From assembly GCF_018494055.1 (NCBI RefSeq), contig NZ_JABBFQ010000006.1, forward strand, positions 1 through 64,000: 64,000 nucleotides of DNA. Direction: 5' to 3'. Both the position numbers and the translations under genes were made by a program. This stretch comes from Rosenbergiella epipactidis (lineage in GTDB: Bacteria; Pseudomonadota; Gammaproteobacteria; Enterobacterales; Enterobacteriaceae). Under the pieces are notes generated by a model that saw only the letters and a list, made by a program, of their open reading frames with translations, did not search any database and had not been told where the DNA came from. This document shows positions 1 through 10,482 of this stretch, piece after piece. The number at the start of each line of letters is the position of its first letter. Positions within the stretch are counted from its first letter, which is position 1.

Positions 1-77
1 TGGTGGCTACGACGGGAATCGAACCTGTGACCCCAGCATTATGAGTGCTGTGCTCTAACCAGCTGAGCTACGTAGCC
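1..77 (-). tRNA. metT: tRNA-Met (elongator, anticodon CAU)
   Basis: Read on the minus strand this is a complete 77-base cloverleaf. It starts GGCTACG, has a D-arm with AGCTCAGCTGG, a CAT anticodon flanked by CT and AA, a T-arm with GGTTCGATTCC, and an encoded CCA at bases 3-1. It closely resembles E. coli elongator tRNA-Met (metT/metU), which also lies beside asnB. It is not an initiator tRNA, because the acceptor stem begins with a G-C pair and the anticodon stem lacks the three G-C pairs. It lies downstream of asnB on the same strand, and other tRNA genes may follow outside the window. Confidence 0.97.
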
Positions 78-274
78 ATCTTTACTCTTTTGCGCTACCT
101 TTGTCGGCGTTGCGGGGCGCATTATGCTAATTTGCACTGACTCGGTCAACCACTTTTTTAAGCTTTTTATTAAATTAGGTTCTGTTTGGTTGCAGAATAC
201 GCAAGCTGGTGGCAACTTAACCAAAAACCTGAATTTAGTTGGCTGTTTTAGCGCATTGCCGTAAAGAGAGAGCG

Positions 275-302
275 AAAAAAAACCCTCATCAATGAGGGTT
301 TA
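275..302 (-). terminator. Intrinsic terminator of asnB
   Basis: A hairpin with near-perfect arms AACCCTCA / TGAGGGTT (281-300) is followed on the minus strand by a run of eight T (282-275). It sits about 20 bases past the asnB stop codon, separating asnB from the tRNA. Confidence 0.9.
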
Positions 303-322
303 AACGTACTTAGCAGAGAAGG

Positions 323-1987
323 TTAGTAAGCTGATTGGTGAACGCCTACTGCACGTCCTGATGGATCATCCATTGTTTTAAATGCTTCATCCCATTCAAT
401 TGCTTTCGCAGAAGAACAGGCAACGGATGGCCCGCCAGGCACACACTCTGCCGCACTCGCTACAGGGAAAAGTGACTCAAAAATTTCACGGTACAGATAC
501 GCTTCTTTCGACGCTGGAGTGTTATAAGGGAAACGGTAGCTTGCCGTCGCCAATTGCTGATCCGTGACTTGCTGCGCGGCGACCTCTTTTAGAGAATCAA
601 TCCAGCTATAGCCGACACCATCGGAGAACTGCTCTTTCTGGCGCCAAGCAACGCTTTCTGGTAGGTAGCTGCTAAAGCATTCACGCAGAATGTGTTTCTC
701 CATTTTACCGTTTTGGCCACACATCTTATCTGCCGGGTTGATACGCATTGCGACATCTAAAAACTGTTTATCGAGGAACGGCACCCGCGCTTCAACGCCC
801 CACGCGGACATCGCTTTGTTGGCGCGCGCGCAGTCATACATGTGTAATGCTGCCAATTTACGCACGTTCTCTTCGTGGAACTCTTTCGCATTAGGTGCCT
901 TATGGAAATAGAGGTAGCCGCCGAAAATCTCATCGGCGCCTTCACCAGAGAGAACCATTTTAATTCCCATCGCTTTGATCTTACGAGACATCAAATACAT
1001 TGGGGTAGAAGCGCGAATAGTCGTCACATCGTAGGTTTCGATGTGATAAATCACATCTTTGATGGCATCAAGACCTTCTTGTACGGTGAAGTTGATCTCA
1101 TGGTGGACAGTACCTAAGGCATCGGCGACTTCTTTCGCTGCTTTAAGATCCGGTGCACCTTTTAAACCGACGGCGAAAGAGTGCAGTTGTGGCCACCATG
1201 CATCGCTTTGGTCAGCATCTTCAACGCGCTTAGCCGCAAAGCGCTTAGTAATAGCGGAAATAATTGATGAATCCAATCCACCAGAGAGTAATACCCCGTA
1301 AGGTACGTCAGACATCAGGTGGCTTTTTACCGACTCTTCGAGCGCATCTTTCAGGGCCTCTTTATCGGTGACCGCTTCAGCGACGTTGTCGTACTCCATC
1401 CAGTCACGTTGATAATAACGGTGGATCTGATGATCCTCGCTGCTCATGTAGCTGCCAGGAGGGAATTCATTGATCGTCCGACAGACCGGGACTAGGGCCT
1501 TCATTTCTGATGCGACGAATAGGTTACCGTGTTCATCATGGCCGTAATAAAGTGGGATGATCCCAATATGGTCACGACCAATCAGCCAGCTTTGTTTGAC
1601 GGTATCGTAGAGGATAAATGCAAACATGCCTTGCAGGTCATCAAGGAAATCTATCCCTTTCTCTTGGTAGAGAGCCAAGATCACTTCACAATCAGAACCT
1701 GTTTGGAAAGCGTATTTATCTTGCAACGCACTGCGTAAGGTATGGTGGTTGTAGATCTCACCGTTCACGGCTAAGACATGCGTTCGATCAGCGTTATAGA
1801 GGGGTTGGGCACCATTATTTACATCGACAATCGACAGGCGTTCGTGCGCTAAAATAGCGTGGTCGTCAGCAAAAATACCTGACCAGTCTGGTCCACGATG
1901 ACGCATTAATCCTGAAAGCTCTAGCGCTTTCTTCCGTAATTCAGTTGTCTCAGTTTGTAAATCCAGTACACCAAAAATCGAACACAT
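323..1987 (-). CDS. asnB: Asparagine synthase B (glutamine-hydrolysing)
   Basis: Makes asparagine from aspartate, glutamine and ATP in the cytoplasm. The start is set at 1987 so that the product begins Met-Cys-Ser-Ile-Phe-Gly; the Cys becomes the N-terminal nucleophile of the glutaminase domain. This gives 554 residues, the E. coli AsnB length. The open frame runs 42 codons further upstream, but that extension would bury the catalytic Cys. An AGGAGT ribosome site lies just before 1987. The glutaminase half carries RHRGPD and NGEIYN, and the synthetase half carries the ATP pyrophosphatase loop LSGGLDSS. The gene is monocistronic, with a terminator at 275-302. Confidence 0.97.
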   Translation of the reverse strand: MCSIFGVLDLQTETTELRKKALELSGLMRHRGPDWSGIFADDHAILAHERLSIVDVNNGAQPLYNADRTHVLAVNGEIYNHHTLRSALQDKYAFQTGSDCEVILALYQEKGIDFLDDLQGMFAFILYDTVKQSWLIGRDHIGIIPLYYGHDEHGNLFVASEMKALVPVCRTINEFPPGSYMSSEDHQIHRYYQRDWMEYDNVAEAVTDKEALKDALEESVKSHLMSDVPYGVLLSGGLDSSIISAITKRFAAKRVEDADQSDAWWPQLHSFAVGLKGAPDLKAAKEVADALGTVHHEINFTVQEGLDAIKDVIYHIETYDVTTIRASTPMYLMSRKIKAMGIKMVLSGEGADEIFGGYLYFHKAPNAKEFHEENVRKLAALHMYDCARANKAMSAWGVEARVPFLDKQFLDVAMRINPADKMCGQNGKMEKHILRECFSSYLPESVAWRQKEQFSDGVGYSWIDSLKEVAAQQVTDQQLATASYRFPYNTPASKEAYLYREIFESLFPVASAAECVPGGPSVACSSAKAIEWDEAFKTMDDPSGRAVGVHQSAY

Positions 1988-2221
1988 ATTTCTACTCCTG
2001 AACTCATCCAGTGATGATAGCTGTTTTGCGTTTAAGTTATTGATTTGGGCCTTTCCTAGACGCCTTGTATAAGAAAATGCGCTATTTGGTGTAGTGAATG
2101 CAAGCAGTTTCACAAAAAATCGTAAAATAGATATAGGGTGCGGGGATTTATTTGTTTTTATCTAATTAATTAGTGTTTAAATTAGATTTTATTCACCGAA
2201 TGGCGTTTTTTTACAATATTT

Positions 2222-2248
2222 GTAAAAGAGGGCCTTATAAAAAGGCCC
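2222..2248 (-). terminator. Intrinsic terminator of the nagBACD operon
   Basis: Seven-base-pair GC-rich hairpin (arms 2230-2236 and 2242-2248) followed on the minus strand by TCTTTTA. It lies directly after the nagD stop codon. Confidence 0.85.
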
Positions 2249-2255
2249 AGTGAAG

Positions 2256-3017
2256 TTAGCTTAGGTCGGCGAGATCAATACTGGCGACAGAAGGGAAGAT
2301 GAAATCTGGGCGGAAAGGTACGTTTTCAACGTCTTGTTGTTGTGAGACACCTGACAGGACCAGTGCGGTTTTCAAACCGGCTTGGAAGCCTGCCAGAATA
2401 TCCGTCCGTAAATTATCACCAATAATGATAGTCTCTTCGGAGTGGGCATGGATACGATTCAGCGCCGCACGAATGATATACGGACTCGGTTTACCCACAT
2501 AGAAAGGTGAGCGACCAGAAATTTTTTCGATTCCCGCACAAAGCGCTCCACAGCCTGGTACAAATCCTTTGGCGTGGGTATCGGGGTTAGTCGCAATAAA
2601 GCGCGCACCGTTGGCAACGAAATAGGCTGCCTTATGCATCATTTCCCAATTATAGGAGCGGGTTTCACCGACGATGACAAAATCAGGATTCACATCGGTA
2701 ATAGTAAAGCCGGCTTTATACAATTCGTGCACCAGCGCGCCTTCACCAATGACATAGGCTTTTTTGCCAGGTTGTTGACTAAGAAAGTCGGCAGTGGCCA
2801 TGGCGGAGGTATAAAAGAGAGAGGCGGGGACTTCGATACCCGCGGAATGAAAGCGGTTAGCAAGATCTTGAGCGGTCTGGGAAGGATAGTTGGTTAATAA
2901 CACAACTGGAACATCGTTATCGATCAGGCGGTGCAGGAAAGCGCCAGCCCCTTCGACCGCTTTGTTATCGTACATCAGTACGCCATCAATATCACAAATC
3001 ACATTTTTAAGTGTCAT
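2256..3017 (-). CDS. nagD: HAD-family nucleotide/sugar phosphatase NagD (UmpH)
   Basis: A haloacid-dehalogenase phosphatase; the E. coli homologue hydrolyses UMP and other nucleoside monophosphates. The N-terminal motif VICDIDGVL supplies the nucleophile Asp9 and the acid Asp11. LLTNYPSQT is HAD motif II, and IIGDNLRTDI near the C-terminus is the metal-binding motif. Length is 253 residues against 250 in E. coli. It is the last gene of nagBACD, 23 bases after nagC, with an AGGAAG ribosome site. The exact in vivo substrate cannot be read from sequence. Confidence 0.95.
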   Translation of the reverse strand: MTLKNVICDIDGVLMYDNKAVEGAGAFLHRLIDNDVPVVLLTNYPSQTAQDLANRFHSAGIEVPASLFYTSAMATADFLSQQPGKKAYVIGEGALVHELYKAGFTITDVNPDFVIVGETRSYNWEMMHKAAYFVANGARFIATNPDTHAKGFVPGCGALCAGIEKISGRSPFYVGKPSPYIIRAALNRIHAHSEETIIIGDNLRTDILAGFQAGLKTALVLSGVSQQQDVENVPFRPDFIFPSVASIDLADLS

Positions 3018-3040
3018 CTCTATCTTCCTAATAATCCGAA

Positions 3041-4288
3041 CTAGCTGGAGATTTTCCTCCCATCATCCAAAAGATGCTGGAGTAGTTTACCGTTTAACAT
3101 AGCACGCTTTACTAATGCAAAAGCGCCTATCGCTGAACGATTACCGAGTTGCGAACTCACGACGGGTAAGTTCTCGCCAAAAGCATTAAGCGTCTGGGTA
3201 TCAATACAGCGTTGTATGATAGGAAAGAGAATAGCATCTGCCGCGGTAATCTCACCGGCGATAATCACTTTTTGGGGATTAAAGAGATTAATCGATGCGG
3301 CAATCACCTTGCCGAGAGTGAGTGCTGCGTGTTTGAGCACTTCCGTCGCCAGCGGATCGCCAAGATTGGCTGCGCGGCAGATATCGTGAATGGTACAGGC
3401 TTCAGTGGATAGCCCACTTGGTTGCCCCGCCAGCAGCAACTGCTTAACTTTTTTTTCGATAGCGGGATTAGAGACAACCGTTTCTAGGCACCCGAAGTGG
3501 CCACACGCACATTGCTCCCCGAGTGGGTCAACCTGAATATGGCCGATTTCGACGGCATTACCATTGCGCCCTACAAAGATATTTTCGTTAATGATCACCC
3601 CAGCACCGGCACCACGGTGAATTCGTACCAACAGGGAGTCTGAACAATCACTGCCTGCGCCGAAGTAGTATTCAGCAAGTGCGAGACTACGGATATCGTG
3701 GCCGACAAAGCTGGCTAACTTAAATGCTTTTTGAAGCGCTTCAACTAATGGCCATTGGTCGACCGCGATATGAGGCATATAGCGAACTTTACCGTTTTCC
3801 GGGTCAACCAATCCCGGCAAAATAACGGATATCGCAATCAATTCACGGATTACACCCTTATTATCAGCAATAAACTGCTCAATGATGGTGAACAGTTGCT
3901 GCTGTAATACCTGCTGAGTTTCTGCCTCAAGAGGATAGCTGTGTTCAACTAAGACCTTACTGCTGAGATCAAATAAGGCGATGGTTGCATCTTTACGCCC
4001 TAATCGAATGGCTACCGTATGGAAGGGGCGAGTTTCGGTAACGATGGAGATTGCCCGTCTTCCTCCGGTGGAGGCTTGTTGTTCCACCTCTTTGATTAAA
4101 CCACGTTCCAATAATTGGCGGGTAATTTTGGTCACGCTGGCCGGAGCCAACTGACTTAATTCTGCGACTTGAATACGAGAGATGGGTCCGTGCTGATCGA
4201 TGAGGCCATAGACAGCGGCGCCATTGAGTTGCTTAACCAGATCAACATTACCAATTTGTGCAGCACCGCTATTGGGCATACCAATCAT
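3041..4288 (-). CDS. nagC: N-acetylglucosamine-responsive transcriptional regulator NagC
   Basis: ROK-family repressor/activator that binds operators at nagE/nagB and releases them on GlcNAc-6-phosphate. The N-terminal winged helix-turn-helix spans about residues 20-75 (ISRIQVAELSQLAPASVTKITRQL). The ROK sugar-binding half follows, with the zinc-binding cysteine motif CACGHFGCLE and EIGHIQVDPLG. It is 415 residues, slightly longer than E. coli NagC (406) because of a tail after HLL. The start ATG overlaps the nagA stop as TAATG, indicating translational coupling; an in-frame ATG three codons later is the alternative start. Confidence 0.96.
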   Translation of the reverse strand: MIGMPNSGAAQIGNVDLVKQLNGAAVYGLIDQHGPISRIQVAELSQLAPASVTKITRQLLERGLIKEVEQQASTGGRRAISIVTETRPFHTVAIRLGRKDATIALFDLSSKVLVEHSYPLEAETQQVLQQQLFTIIEQFIADNKGVIRELIAISVILPGLVDPENGKVRYMPHIAVDQWPLVEALQKAFKLASFVGHDIRSLALAEYYFGAGSDCSDSLLVRIHRGAGAGVIINENIFVGRNGNAVEIGHIQVDPLGEQCACGHFGCLETVVSNPAIEKKVKQLLLAGQPSGLSTEACTIHDICRAANLGDPLATEVLKHAALTLGKVIAASINLFNPQKVIIAGEITAADAILFPIIQRCIDTQTLNAFGENLPVVSSQLGNRSAIGAFALVKRAMLNGKLLQHLLDDGRKISS

Positions 4289-5436
4289 TACCTATGATAA
4301 ACTGTGTCACCATTGACGATGGTTTCGACCACGTCAAAACCGGATGTGAAAATGACGATGTTGGCAATTTTCCCTGCCTGTAACGAGCCTAAAGTCTGCT
4401 CGACCTTAATGGCCCTTGCAGGATAGAGGCTTGCCATTCTCAGTGCCTCATCAAGGGGAACGCCTAAATACTCGACGCTATTTCTTACCGCCTCAATCAT
4501 CGTGAGAGCGGAGCCGCTCAAGGTGCCTTGCTCATCCACACACAGGCCATCTTTGTAATAAATGGTCTTACCTGCGAAGGTGAAATGATCAATTTGAGAC
4601 CCAGCAGGTGCCGTTGCATCGGTCACCAAAATGGCATGTGTCTGTTTAAGTTTCTGCGCAGCACGTAGACTGGCGAAATGCACGTGATGACCATCGGCAA
4701 TCATACCACAGTAAACAGATGGCGAGTCGAATACCGCGCCAATCACCCCTGGCGCTCTACCGGCGGGGAGGGGCATCGCATTATAAAGATGTGTAGCGAA
4801 ACTCATTCCTGAATCAAATCCGGCCATCGCTTGCTCGTATGTGGCATTAGAGTGACCGATAGAGACGATAATTCCGGCGGCGACCAGTTGTTTGATCACT
4901 GACTGAGGGACACATTCTGGAGCAAGCGTGATTTTGCTAATCGCCGCGGCATTCTCACACAGATAATTCACTAATTCTGGGGTCGGTTTACGGATTAGCG
5001 CCGCATCATGTGTGCCTTTTTTCTCTTTATTTAACCATGGTCCCTCAAGGTGTAAACCCAACGCTTGATGGGCGTGACTTTCTAACCAGCGATGCATAGT
5101 GTCCACGGCTTGCATCATCATTTCATCGCTACTGGTGATGAGCGTGGGTAAGAAACTGGTGCAGCCTGAGGCTTCATTGGTACGTTGCATTTGACGTAAC
5201 GTGTCGACACTTAATGCACTCAGTTGCTCACTGAACTGCACACCACCACAACCATTTAATTGCAGATCGATAAATCCAGGCGCGATCAGCGCACCGGCGA
5301 CAGAACGACGTTCAATGGCAGGATCAAGGTCGGCTATTGGGCAGATATCGACGATCATCTCTCCATCAATAACGAGCGCATGGTGATCAAATATTTGTGA
5401 GCCGCTATAGATACGACCTTCGGTTAATGCATACAT
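4288..5436 (-). CDS. nagA: N-acetylglucosamine-6-phosphate deacetylase
   Basis: Removes the acetyl group from GlcNAc-6-P to give glucosamine-6-P, the substrate of NagB. It belongs to the amidohydrolase superfamily and is 382 residues, identical in length to E. coli NagA. Visible metal and catalytic residues: Glu in LAPECVPQ, His in IGHSNATY, His in THLYNAM and the catalytic Asp in [18 protein letters not shown] is also conserved. The start ATG has GGGAG eight bases upstream. It is the second gene of the operon, 41 bases after nagB; that gap contains short inverted repeats. Confidence 0.97.
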   Translation of the reverse strand: MYALTEGRIYSGSQIFDHHALVIDGEMIVDICPIADLDPAIERRSVAGALIAPGFIDLQLNGCGGVQFSEQLSALSVDTLRQMQRTNEASGCTSFLPTLITSSDEMMMQAVDTMHRWLESHAHQALGLHLEGPWLNKEKKGTHDAALIRKPTPELVNYLCENAAAISKITLAPECVPQSVIKQLVAAGIIVSIGHSNATYEQAMAGFDSGMSFATHLYNAMPLPAGRAPGVIGAVFDSPSVYCGMIADGHHVHFASLRAAQKLKQTHAILVTDATAPAGSQIDHFTFAGKTIYYKDGLCVDEQGTLSGSALTMIEAVRNSVEYLGVPLDEALRMASLYPARAIKVEQTLGSLQAGKIANIVIFTSGFDVVETIVNGDTVYHR

Positions 5437-5477
5437 TTTTTTACTCCCACGTGGGTAGTACTGGTTACCCGTTGTGT

Positions 5478-6278
5478 CTACACATTTTTGATATTATCGG
5501 CTTCCATCTCTTGGAAGTAGTCTACAGTCTTAACTTTTAGCTCCATAGTGGCGGCTTTATCGCAAATAATCAAAGATTTAGGATGAAGTTGTAGGCAGCT
5601 GATAGTCCACATATGGTTAACATTACCTTCGACAGCCGCCTGCAATGCGAGGGCTTTGGCACTGCCTGTGACCAAAATCATCACTTCTTGCGCATCCAGC
5701 AACGTCCCGACACCAACGGTCAGGGCGTGCTTAGGCACTGCATTAATGTCATTGTTAAAGAAGCGGGAGTTAGCAAGCCGAGTCTCATGCGTTAACGTCT
5801 TTATCCGTGTGCGCGAAGAGAGTGATGAGGCGGGTTCATTGAAAGCAATATGACCATCGTTACCGACTCCGCCCATAAAGAGATGAATTTTACCGTAAGC
5901 CTGAATCTTCTCTTCATATCGCTGGCACTCTGCCTCGACGTCCCGTGCATTGCCATCGAGCAGGTTAATATTCTCTTTTCGAATATTGATATGATCGAAG
6001 AAGTTTTTATGCATAAAACTATGATAACTTTCAGGATGTTCTTGTGGTAATCCAACATATTCATCCATATTGAACGTGACCACGTGCTCAAAGCTTACTT
6101 TACCCGCTTGATAGAGTGCAATTAAGGCTTTATAGGTTTGTAAAGGCGTGCCCCCCGTGGGTAATCCTAATACGAAAGGATTCGCCGCAGTGGGATGATA
6201 AGCGTTGATACGCTTAACGATATGATGAGCAGCCCATTGGCCAACTTGTTCCGCATAAGCGAGTGGAATCAATCGCAT
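5478..6278 (-). CDS. nagB: Glucosamine-6-phosphate deaminase
   Basis: Converts glucosamine-6-P to fructose-6-P plus ammonia, feeding amino sugars into glycolysis. It has 266 residues, the same as E. coli. The catalytic set is in place: Asp72 in FNMDEYVG, and Asp141, His143 and Glu148 in [14 protein letters not shown]. The start has GAGG six bases upstream. It is the first gene of nagBACD, divergent from nagE across a 301-base control region. Confidence 0.98.
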   Translation of the reverse strand: MRLIPLAYAEQVGQWAAHHIVKRINAYHPTAANPFVLGLPTGGTPLQTYKALIALYQAGKVSFEHVVTFNMDEYVGLPQEHPESYHSFMHKNFFDHINIRKENINLLDGNARDVEAECQRYEEKIQAYGKIHLFMGGVGNDGHIAFNEPASSLSSRTRIKTLTHETRLANSRFFNNDINAVPKHALTVGVGTLLDAQEVMILVTGSAKALALQAAVEGNVNHMWTISCLQLHPKSLIICDKAATMELKVKTVDYFQEMEADNIKNV

Positions 6279-6579
6279 ATTTACCTCGTTGATGCATTAA
6301 AGAAAGACTCGGTAACCGGATAATTTCACACCCTGACAATTGACTGACTTCCGGACGCGAGAAATGATATTTTTAATAATAAAATAAGTGGTCAATAAAG
6401 GCTACTAATATCCATTTTTAAACAGTGAATTGTTGATGGCTGTCATAAAATTGGTTAGTTTAATTTGCGAAGAAAATTAATTAACTCTTTAATAGGTAAT
6501 TGATGATTGGCGAAAAAAGGTAGTACGGCAACCCAGTCATTGTCATGATCATAATTCGTACGCAGCTGAGGGGTTCAAG
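6279..6579. promoter_or_regulatory. nagB / nagE divergent control region with candidate NagC operator
   Basis: AT-rich divergent intergenic region. The clearest element is an imperfect palindrome at 6460-6480 with arms TTAATTT / AAATTAA around GCGAAGA, resembling NagC operators, which are AT-rich palindromes. A second AT-rich stretch near nagB (about 6367-6388) could be the partner operator. In E. coli, NagC bridges two operators here by DNA looping and CRP activates; I could not find a convincing CRP site. Operator assignment is an inference from position and shape. Confidence 0.5.
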
Positions 6580-8622
6580 GTGAGTCTATTAAATTATTTA
6601 CAACGCGTGGGGCGGGCACTGATGGTGCCAGTAGCGACCTTACCCGCCGCGGCAATATTGATGGGGATTGGTTATTGGATTGAGCAAAGTAGTCATCATC
6701 CTAATAACGCTATCGCCGCGGTACTCACCACGTCGGGAATGGCCATTCTTGATAATATGCCAGCGCTATTCGCGATAGGTATCGCCTATGGTATGTCCAA
6801 GGATAAAGACGGCGCGGCGGCGCTGACCGGCTTTATCGGCTTCTTAGTCGTTACCCAGTTATGCGCCCCCGGTGCCGTCAGTCTGATTCAACAAATTCCC
6901 TTGGATCAAGTGCCATTAGCCTTCCAGAAAATTAAAAATCCGTTTATCGGGATTTTGGTCGGTATTTGCTCGGCGGAAGTTTATAACCGTTTTAGCCATG
7001 TCGAACTGCCGAAGGCACTCTCATTCTTCAGTGGTCGCCGTTTAGTACCGATTTTGGTCTCGTTCTTGATGATCGTGGTGGCTTTTATTTTGATGTATAT
7101 CTGGCCGCTAGTGTTTAACGCTCTCGTCGAATTCGGGATCCATATTCAGAAGATGGGGGCGCTTGGGGCAGGAATCTATGCTTTCTTCAACCGTATCTTA
7201 ATCGCAGTAGGTCTTCATCATGCGCTGAATGCCGTATTCTGGTTTGATGTGGCAGGAATCAATGATATTCCTAACTTCTTAGGTGGGGCGAAATCTATCG
7301 CGCAGGGAACGGGTGTTGTCGGCATCACCGGCCGTTATCAAGCAGGTTTCTTCCCCGTCATGATGTTCGGCTTACCGGGCGCAGCGTTAGCATTCTGGCA
7401 GTGTGCACGTCCTGAGAATCGCGCCAAAGTCGGAAGTATTATGCTTGCCGCCGCGTTTGCCGCGTTCTTTACCGGTATTACTGAGCCACTTGAATTCTCC
7501 TTTATGTTTGTTGCGCCAGTTCTCTTTGTTATCCACGCCGTATTAACAGGGATCTCGGTGTTTATTGCGGCGTCGATGCACTGGATATCAGGTTTTGGTT
7601 TCAGTGCGGGCTTGGTCGATATGATTTTGTCTTCGCGTAACCCACTTGCCACGCACTGGTATATGTTGATTCCGCAAGGTCTGGCTTTCTTCGTTATCTA
7701 TTACGTTGTGTTTCGTTTCACCATTCTTAAATTCGATCTCAAGACCCCCGGTCGTGAGACCGAAGCAGAAATGGCCGAGATGGAAGGGGTGGAAGAGAGT
7801 ATCAGCCAAGATGAGCAAGGGGAGTCGCGTAATGAATCGCTTGCCCGTCGTTATATTGCCGCGGTGGGAGGATCGAGTAATCTGACCAATATTGATGCGT
7901 GTATTACTCGTTTACGTCTCTCCGTGATCGACACCGATAAAGTGAATGATGCCCTTGCGAAGAAATTAGGGGCCTCTGGCGTCTTGCACCTTAATAAACA
8001 GAGCGTACAAATAGTCGTGGGGACGCAAGCGGAAACAATCGCTGATGCGATGAAAGCTGTCAGTAAAAAAGGCCCAATTAGCGCAGTGTTACCCACGCAA
8101 ACTGTTTCATCTAAGGTTGAAGCGGTTGCCGCGCCCGAAATAAAAAACGACACACAGCAGTCAGCACTAGCCACCTTAGTTGCTCCCGTTAGCGGTGAGA
8201 TTGTCATGCTGGAGCAAGTACCCGATGCGGCATTCTCCTCGAAAGCCGTTGGGGATGGCGTCGCGATTAATCCAACGGGTGAACTGGTGGTCGCACCTTT
8301 AGCCGGAACTATCGTTAAGATCTTCGCCACAGATCATGCGTTCTGCCTCGAATCAGAAGAAGGGATAGAAATTATTGTTCACATGGGGATCGATACGGTA
8401 GCCCTAGAAGGTAAAGGGTTTGAGCGGTTAGTTGAAGAAGGCGCTGAAGTAGTGCAAGGCCAACCGATTTTAAAAATGGACCTGGCCTATCTCTCTGCAC
8501 ACGCCCCTTCGATGATTAGCCCGATTGTGGTCAGCAACAGCGATGACTATGCGCAACTTACGCTTAAAGCGGAAAAACAGGTGATAGCTGGACAAACACC
8601 ATTGTTAGCGATTATTAAATAG
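6580..8622 (+). CDS. nagE: PTS N-acetylglucosamine transporter EIICBA
   Basis: Inner-membrane phosphotransferase permease that imports GlcNAc as GlcNAc-6-P. Domain order: membrane EIIC (about 1-390, with SKDKDGAAALTG and FFTGITEPLEFSFMF), EIIB with the phospho-Cys motif NIDACITRLRLSV (about 440-500), and EIIA with the phospho-His segment IIVHMGIDTVALEGKG. It has 680 residues, longer than E. coli NagE (648), with most of the extra in EIIC. It begins with GTG, supported by GAGGGG six bases upstream. It is divergent from nagBACD and monocistronic, with a strong terminator behind. Confidence 0.95.
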   Translation: MSLLNYLQRVGRALMVPVATLPAAAILMGIGYWIEQSSHHPNNAIAAVLTTSGMAILDNMPALFAIGIAYGMSKDKDGAAALTGFIGFLVVTQLCAPGAVSLIQQIPLDQVPLAFQKIKNPFIGILVGICSAEVYNRFSHVELPKALSFFSGRRLVPILVSFLMIVVAFILMYIWPLVFNALVEFGIHIQKMGALGAGIYAFFNRILIAVGLHHALNAVFWFDVAGINDIPNFLGGAKSIAQGTGVVGITGRYQAGFFPVMMFGLPGAALAFWQCARPENRAKVGSIMLAAAFAAFFTGITEPLEFSFMFVAPVLFVIHAVLTGISVFIAASMHWISGFGFSAGLVDMILSSRNPLATHWYMLIPQGLAFFVIYYVVFRFTILKFDLKTPGRETEAEMAEMEGVEESISQDEQGESRNESLARRYIAAVGGSSNLTNIDACITRLRLSVIDTDKVNDALAKKLGASGVLHLNKQSVQIVVGTQAETIADAMKAVSKKGPISAVLPTQTVSSKVEAVAAPEIKNDTQQSALATLVAPVSGEIVMLEQVPDAAFSSKAVGDGVAINPTGELVVAPLAGTIVKIFATDHAFCLESEEGIEIIVHMGIDTVALEGKGFERLVEEGAEVVQGQPILKMDLAYLSAHAPSMISPIVVSNSDDYAQLTLKAEKQVIAGQTPLLAIIK

Positions 8623-8642
8623 CCGCTTGACGGTGAATGAGC

Positions 8643-8671
8643 AAAAGGCAGGGGATAATCCTGCCTTTTTT
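8643..8671 (+). terminator. Intrinsic terminator of nagE
   Basis: Hairpin AAAAGGCAGG / CCTGCCTTTT with a short loop, ending in six T. It lies about 20 bases after the nagE stop. Confidence 0.93.
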
Positions 8672-8774
8672 ATCGCTGTTTATTAACTAACGGTTGTTTA
8701 TCGGTCTAGCTTTATGGATCATAAGGTATAACTGTTAATACAAAGTACCGTTCACCGTAATTGAGGGATTTAAG

Positions 8775-10439
8775 ATGAGTGAGGCTGAAGCCCGCCCAAC
8801 CAACTTTATTCGTCAGATCATTGATGAAGATCTGGCGAGTGGTAAACATAACCAGGTTCATACTCGTTTCCCCCCTGAACCTAATGGTTACCTCCATATT
8901 GGCCATGCGAAGTCTATTTGCTTAAATTTCGGTATCGCTCAAGATTATCAAGGGCAGTGTAATTTACGCTTCGATGATACCAACCCGGTCAAAGAAGACG
9001 TGGAATTTATCGAGTCGATTAAGCGCGATGTCGAGTGGTTAGGATTTACCTGGCAAGGTGAGCCGCGCTACTCCTCTGATTACTTCGATCGTCTTTATGG
9101 CTACGCGGTAGAACTCATCAATAAAGGATTGGCTTATGTCGATGAGTTAACCCCACAACAAATTCGCGAATATCGCGGGTCGTTGACCTCACCAGGTAAA
9201 AACAGTCCATATCGTGATCGCAGTGTCGACGAAAACTTGGCACTGTTCGAAAAGATGCGTGCGGGTGGCTTTGCAGAAGGGACAGCTTGCCTTCGCGCGA
9301 AGATCGATATGGCTTCAAACTTTATCGTTATGCGTGATCCCGTGCTGTATCGGATTAAGTTTGCTGAACACCATCAAACCGGTAATAAATGGTGCATCTA
9401 CCCGATGTATGACTTCACTCACTGTATTTCGGATGCGATCGAAGGCATCACGCACTCGCTTTGTACGCTGGAATTCCAAGATAACCGTCGTCTCTATGAT
9501 TGGGTTTTGGATAATATCTCCATCGAAGCACGTCCGCGCCAATACGAATTTTCCCGCCTTAATTTGGAATATGCCGTGATGTCTAAGCGAAAGCTGACGC
9601 AACTGGTTTCTGAAAAGGTCGTCGAAGGTTGGGACGATCCACGTATGTTAACGGTTTCCGGCCTGCGTCGTCGCGGGTATACCGCCGCGTCATTACGCGA
9701 GTTTTGTAAGCGTATCGGTGTGACCAAACAAGATAATATTGTCGAAATGGCATCGTTAGAATCTTGTATTCGTGATGACCTAAATGAAAATGCACCGCGG
9801 GCTATGGCAGTGTTAGATCCGATTAAAATGGTGATTGATAATCTTCCTGAAGATTTTCAACAAACGTTAACTGTTTCCGAGCATCCGAACCGTACCGATA
9901 TGGGATCACGTGAAGTCACCTTTAGTCGTGAGATTTGGATCGATCGCGCTGACTTCCGCGAAGAAGCAAACAAACATTATAAGCGTTTGGTACTAGGTAA
10001 AGAAGTTCGTCTACGTAATGCTTATGTGGTGAAGGCTGAGCGTATCGAAAAAGATGAACAAGGTGAAATCACGGTAATTCACTGTACCTGCGATATCGAG
10101 ACATTAGGTAAAGATCCCGCAGATGGCCGTAAAGTAAAAGGCGTTATTCATTGGGTTTCAGCGGTAACAGGGTTGCCAGCAGAATTTCGGTTATATGACC
10201 GCTTATTTAGCGTACCGAATCCTGCGGCGGAAGACGATTTCCTCACGGCAATTAATCCAGAATCCTTAGCGATTCGTCAGGGATTTGTGGAACAAAGTCT
10301 CGCGACCGCCCAAGCGAGTAAACCTTATCAGTTTGAGCGTGAAGGCTATTTCTGTGCTGACAGTAAATACTCAACGTCTGAGAGTTTAGTTTTCAACCGT
10401 ACGGTTGGATTACGCGACACTTGGCAGAAGACAGCGTAA
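8775..10439 (+). CDS. glnS: Glutaminyl-tRNA synthetase
   Basis: Class I aminoacyl-tRNA synthetase charging tRNA-Gln directly with glutamine. It has 554 residues, exactly the E. coli length. The HIGH motif is at residues 41-44 and the KMSKS-equivalent MSKRK at 269-273. The C-terminal half is the two-barrel anticodon-binding region. The ATG is preceded by GAGG eight bases upstream. It stands alone between the nagE terminator and an 11-bp hairpin at 10449-10482. Confidence 0.99.
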   Translation: MSEAEARPTNFIRQIIDEDLASGKHNQVHTRFPPEPNGYLHIGHAKSICLNFGIAQDYQGQCNLRFDDTNPVKEDVEFIESIKRDVEWLGFTWQGEPRYSSDYFDRLYGYAVELINKGLAYVDELTPQQIREYRGSLTSPGKNSPYRDRSVDENLALFEKMRAGGFAEGTACLRAKIDMASNFIVMRDPVLYRIKFAEHHQTGNKWCIYPMYDFTHCISDAIEGITHSLCTLEFQDNRRLYDWVLDNISIEARPRQYEFSRLNLEYAVMSKRKLTQLVSEKVVEGWDDPRMLTVSGLRRRGYTAASLREFCKRIGVTKQDNIVEMASLESCIRDDLNENAPRAMAVLDPIKMVIDNLPEDFQQTLTVSEHPNRTDMGSREVTFSREIWIDRADFREEANKHYKRLVLGKEVRLRNAYVVKAERIEKDEQGEITVIHCTCDIETLGKDPADGRKVKGVIHWVSAVTGLPAEFRLYDRLFSVPNPAAEDDFLTAINPESLAIRQGFVEQSLATAQASKPYQFEREGYFCADSKYSTSESLVFNRTVGLRDTWQKTA

Positions 10440-10448
10440 TTCTACTAC

Positions 10449-10482
10449 GCAGTAAGACTCTCGGTTGAGTGTCTTACTGCGA
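10449..10482 (+). repeat. Strong hairpin after glnS (possible terminator without U-tract)
   Basis: Perfect 11-bp inverted repeat, CGCAGTAAGAC / GTCTTACTGCG, beginning nine bases after the glnS stop. No T-run follows, so it may protect the 3' end or act with Rho rather than being a classical terminator. Confidence 0.6.

Noticed and set aside
39-224. 61-codon minus-strand frame overlapping tRNA-Met
   Set aside because: It runs through the tRNA gene and has no homology or ribosome site.
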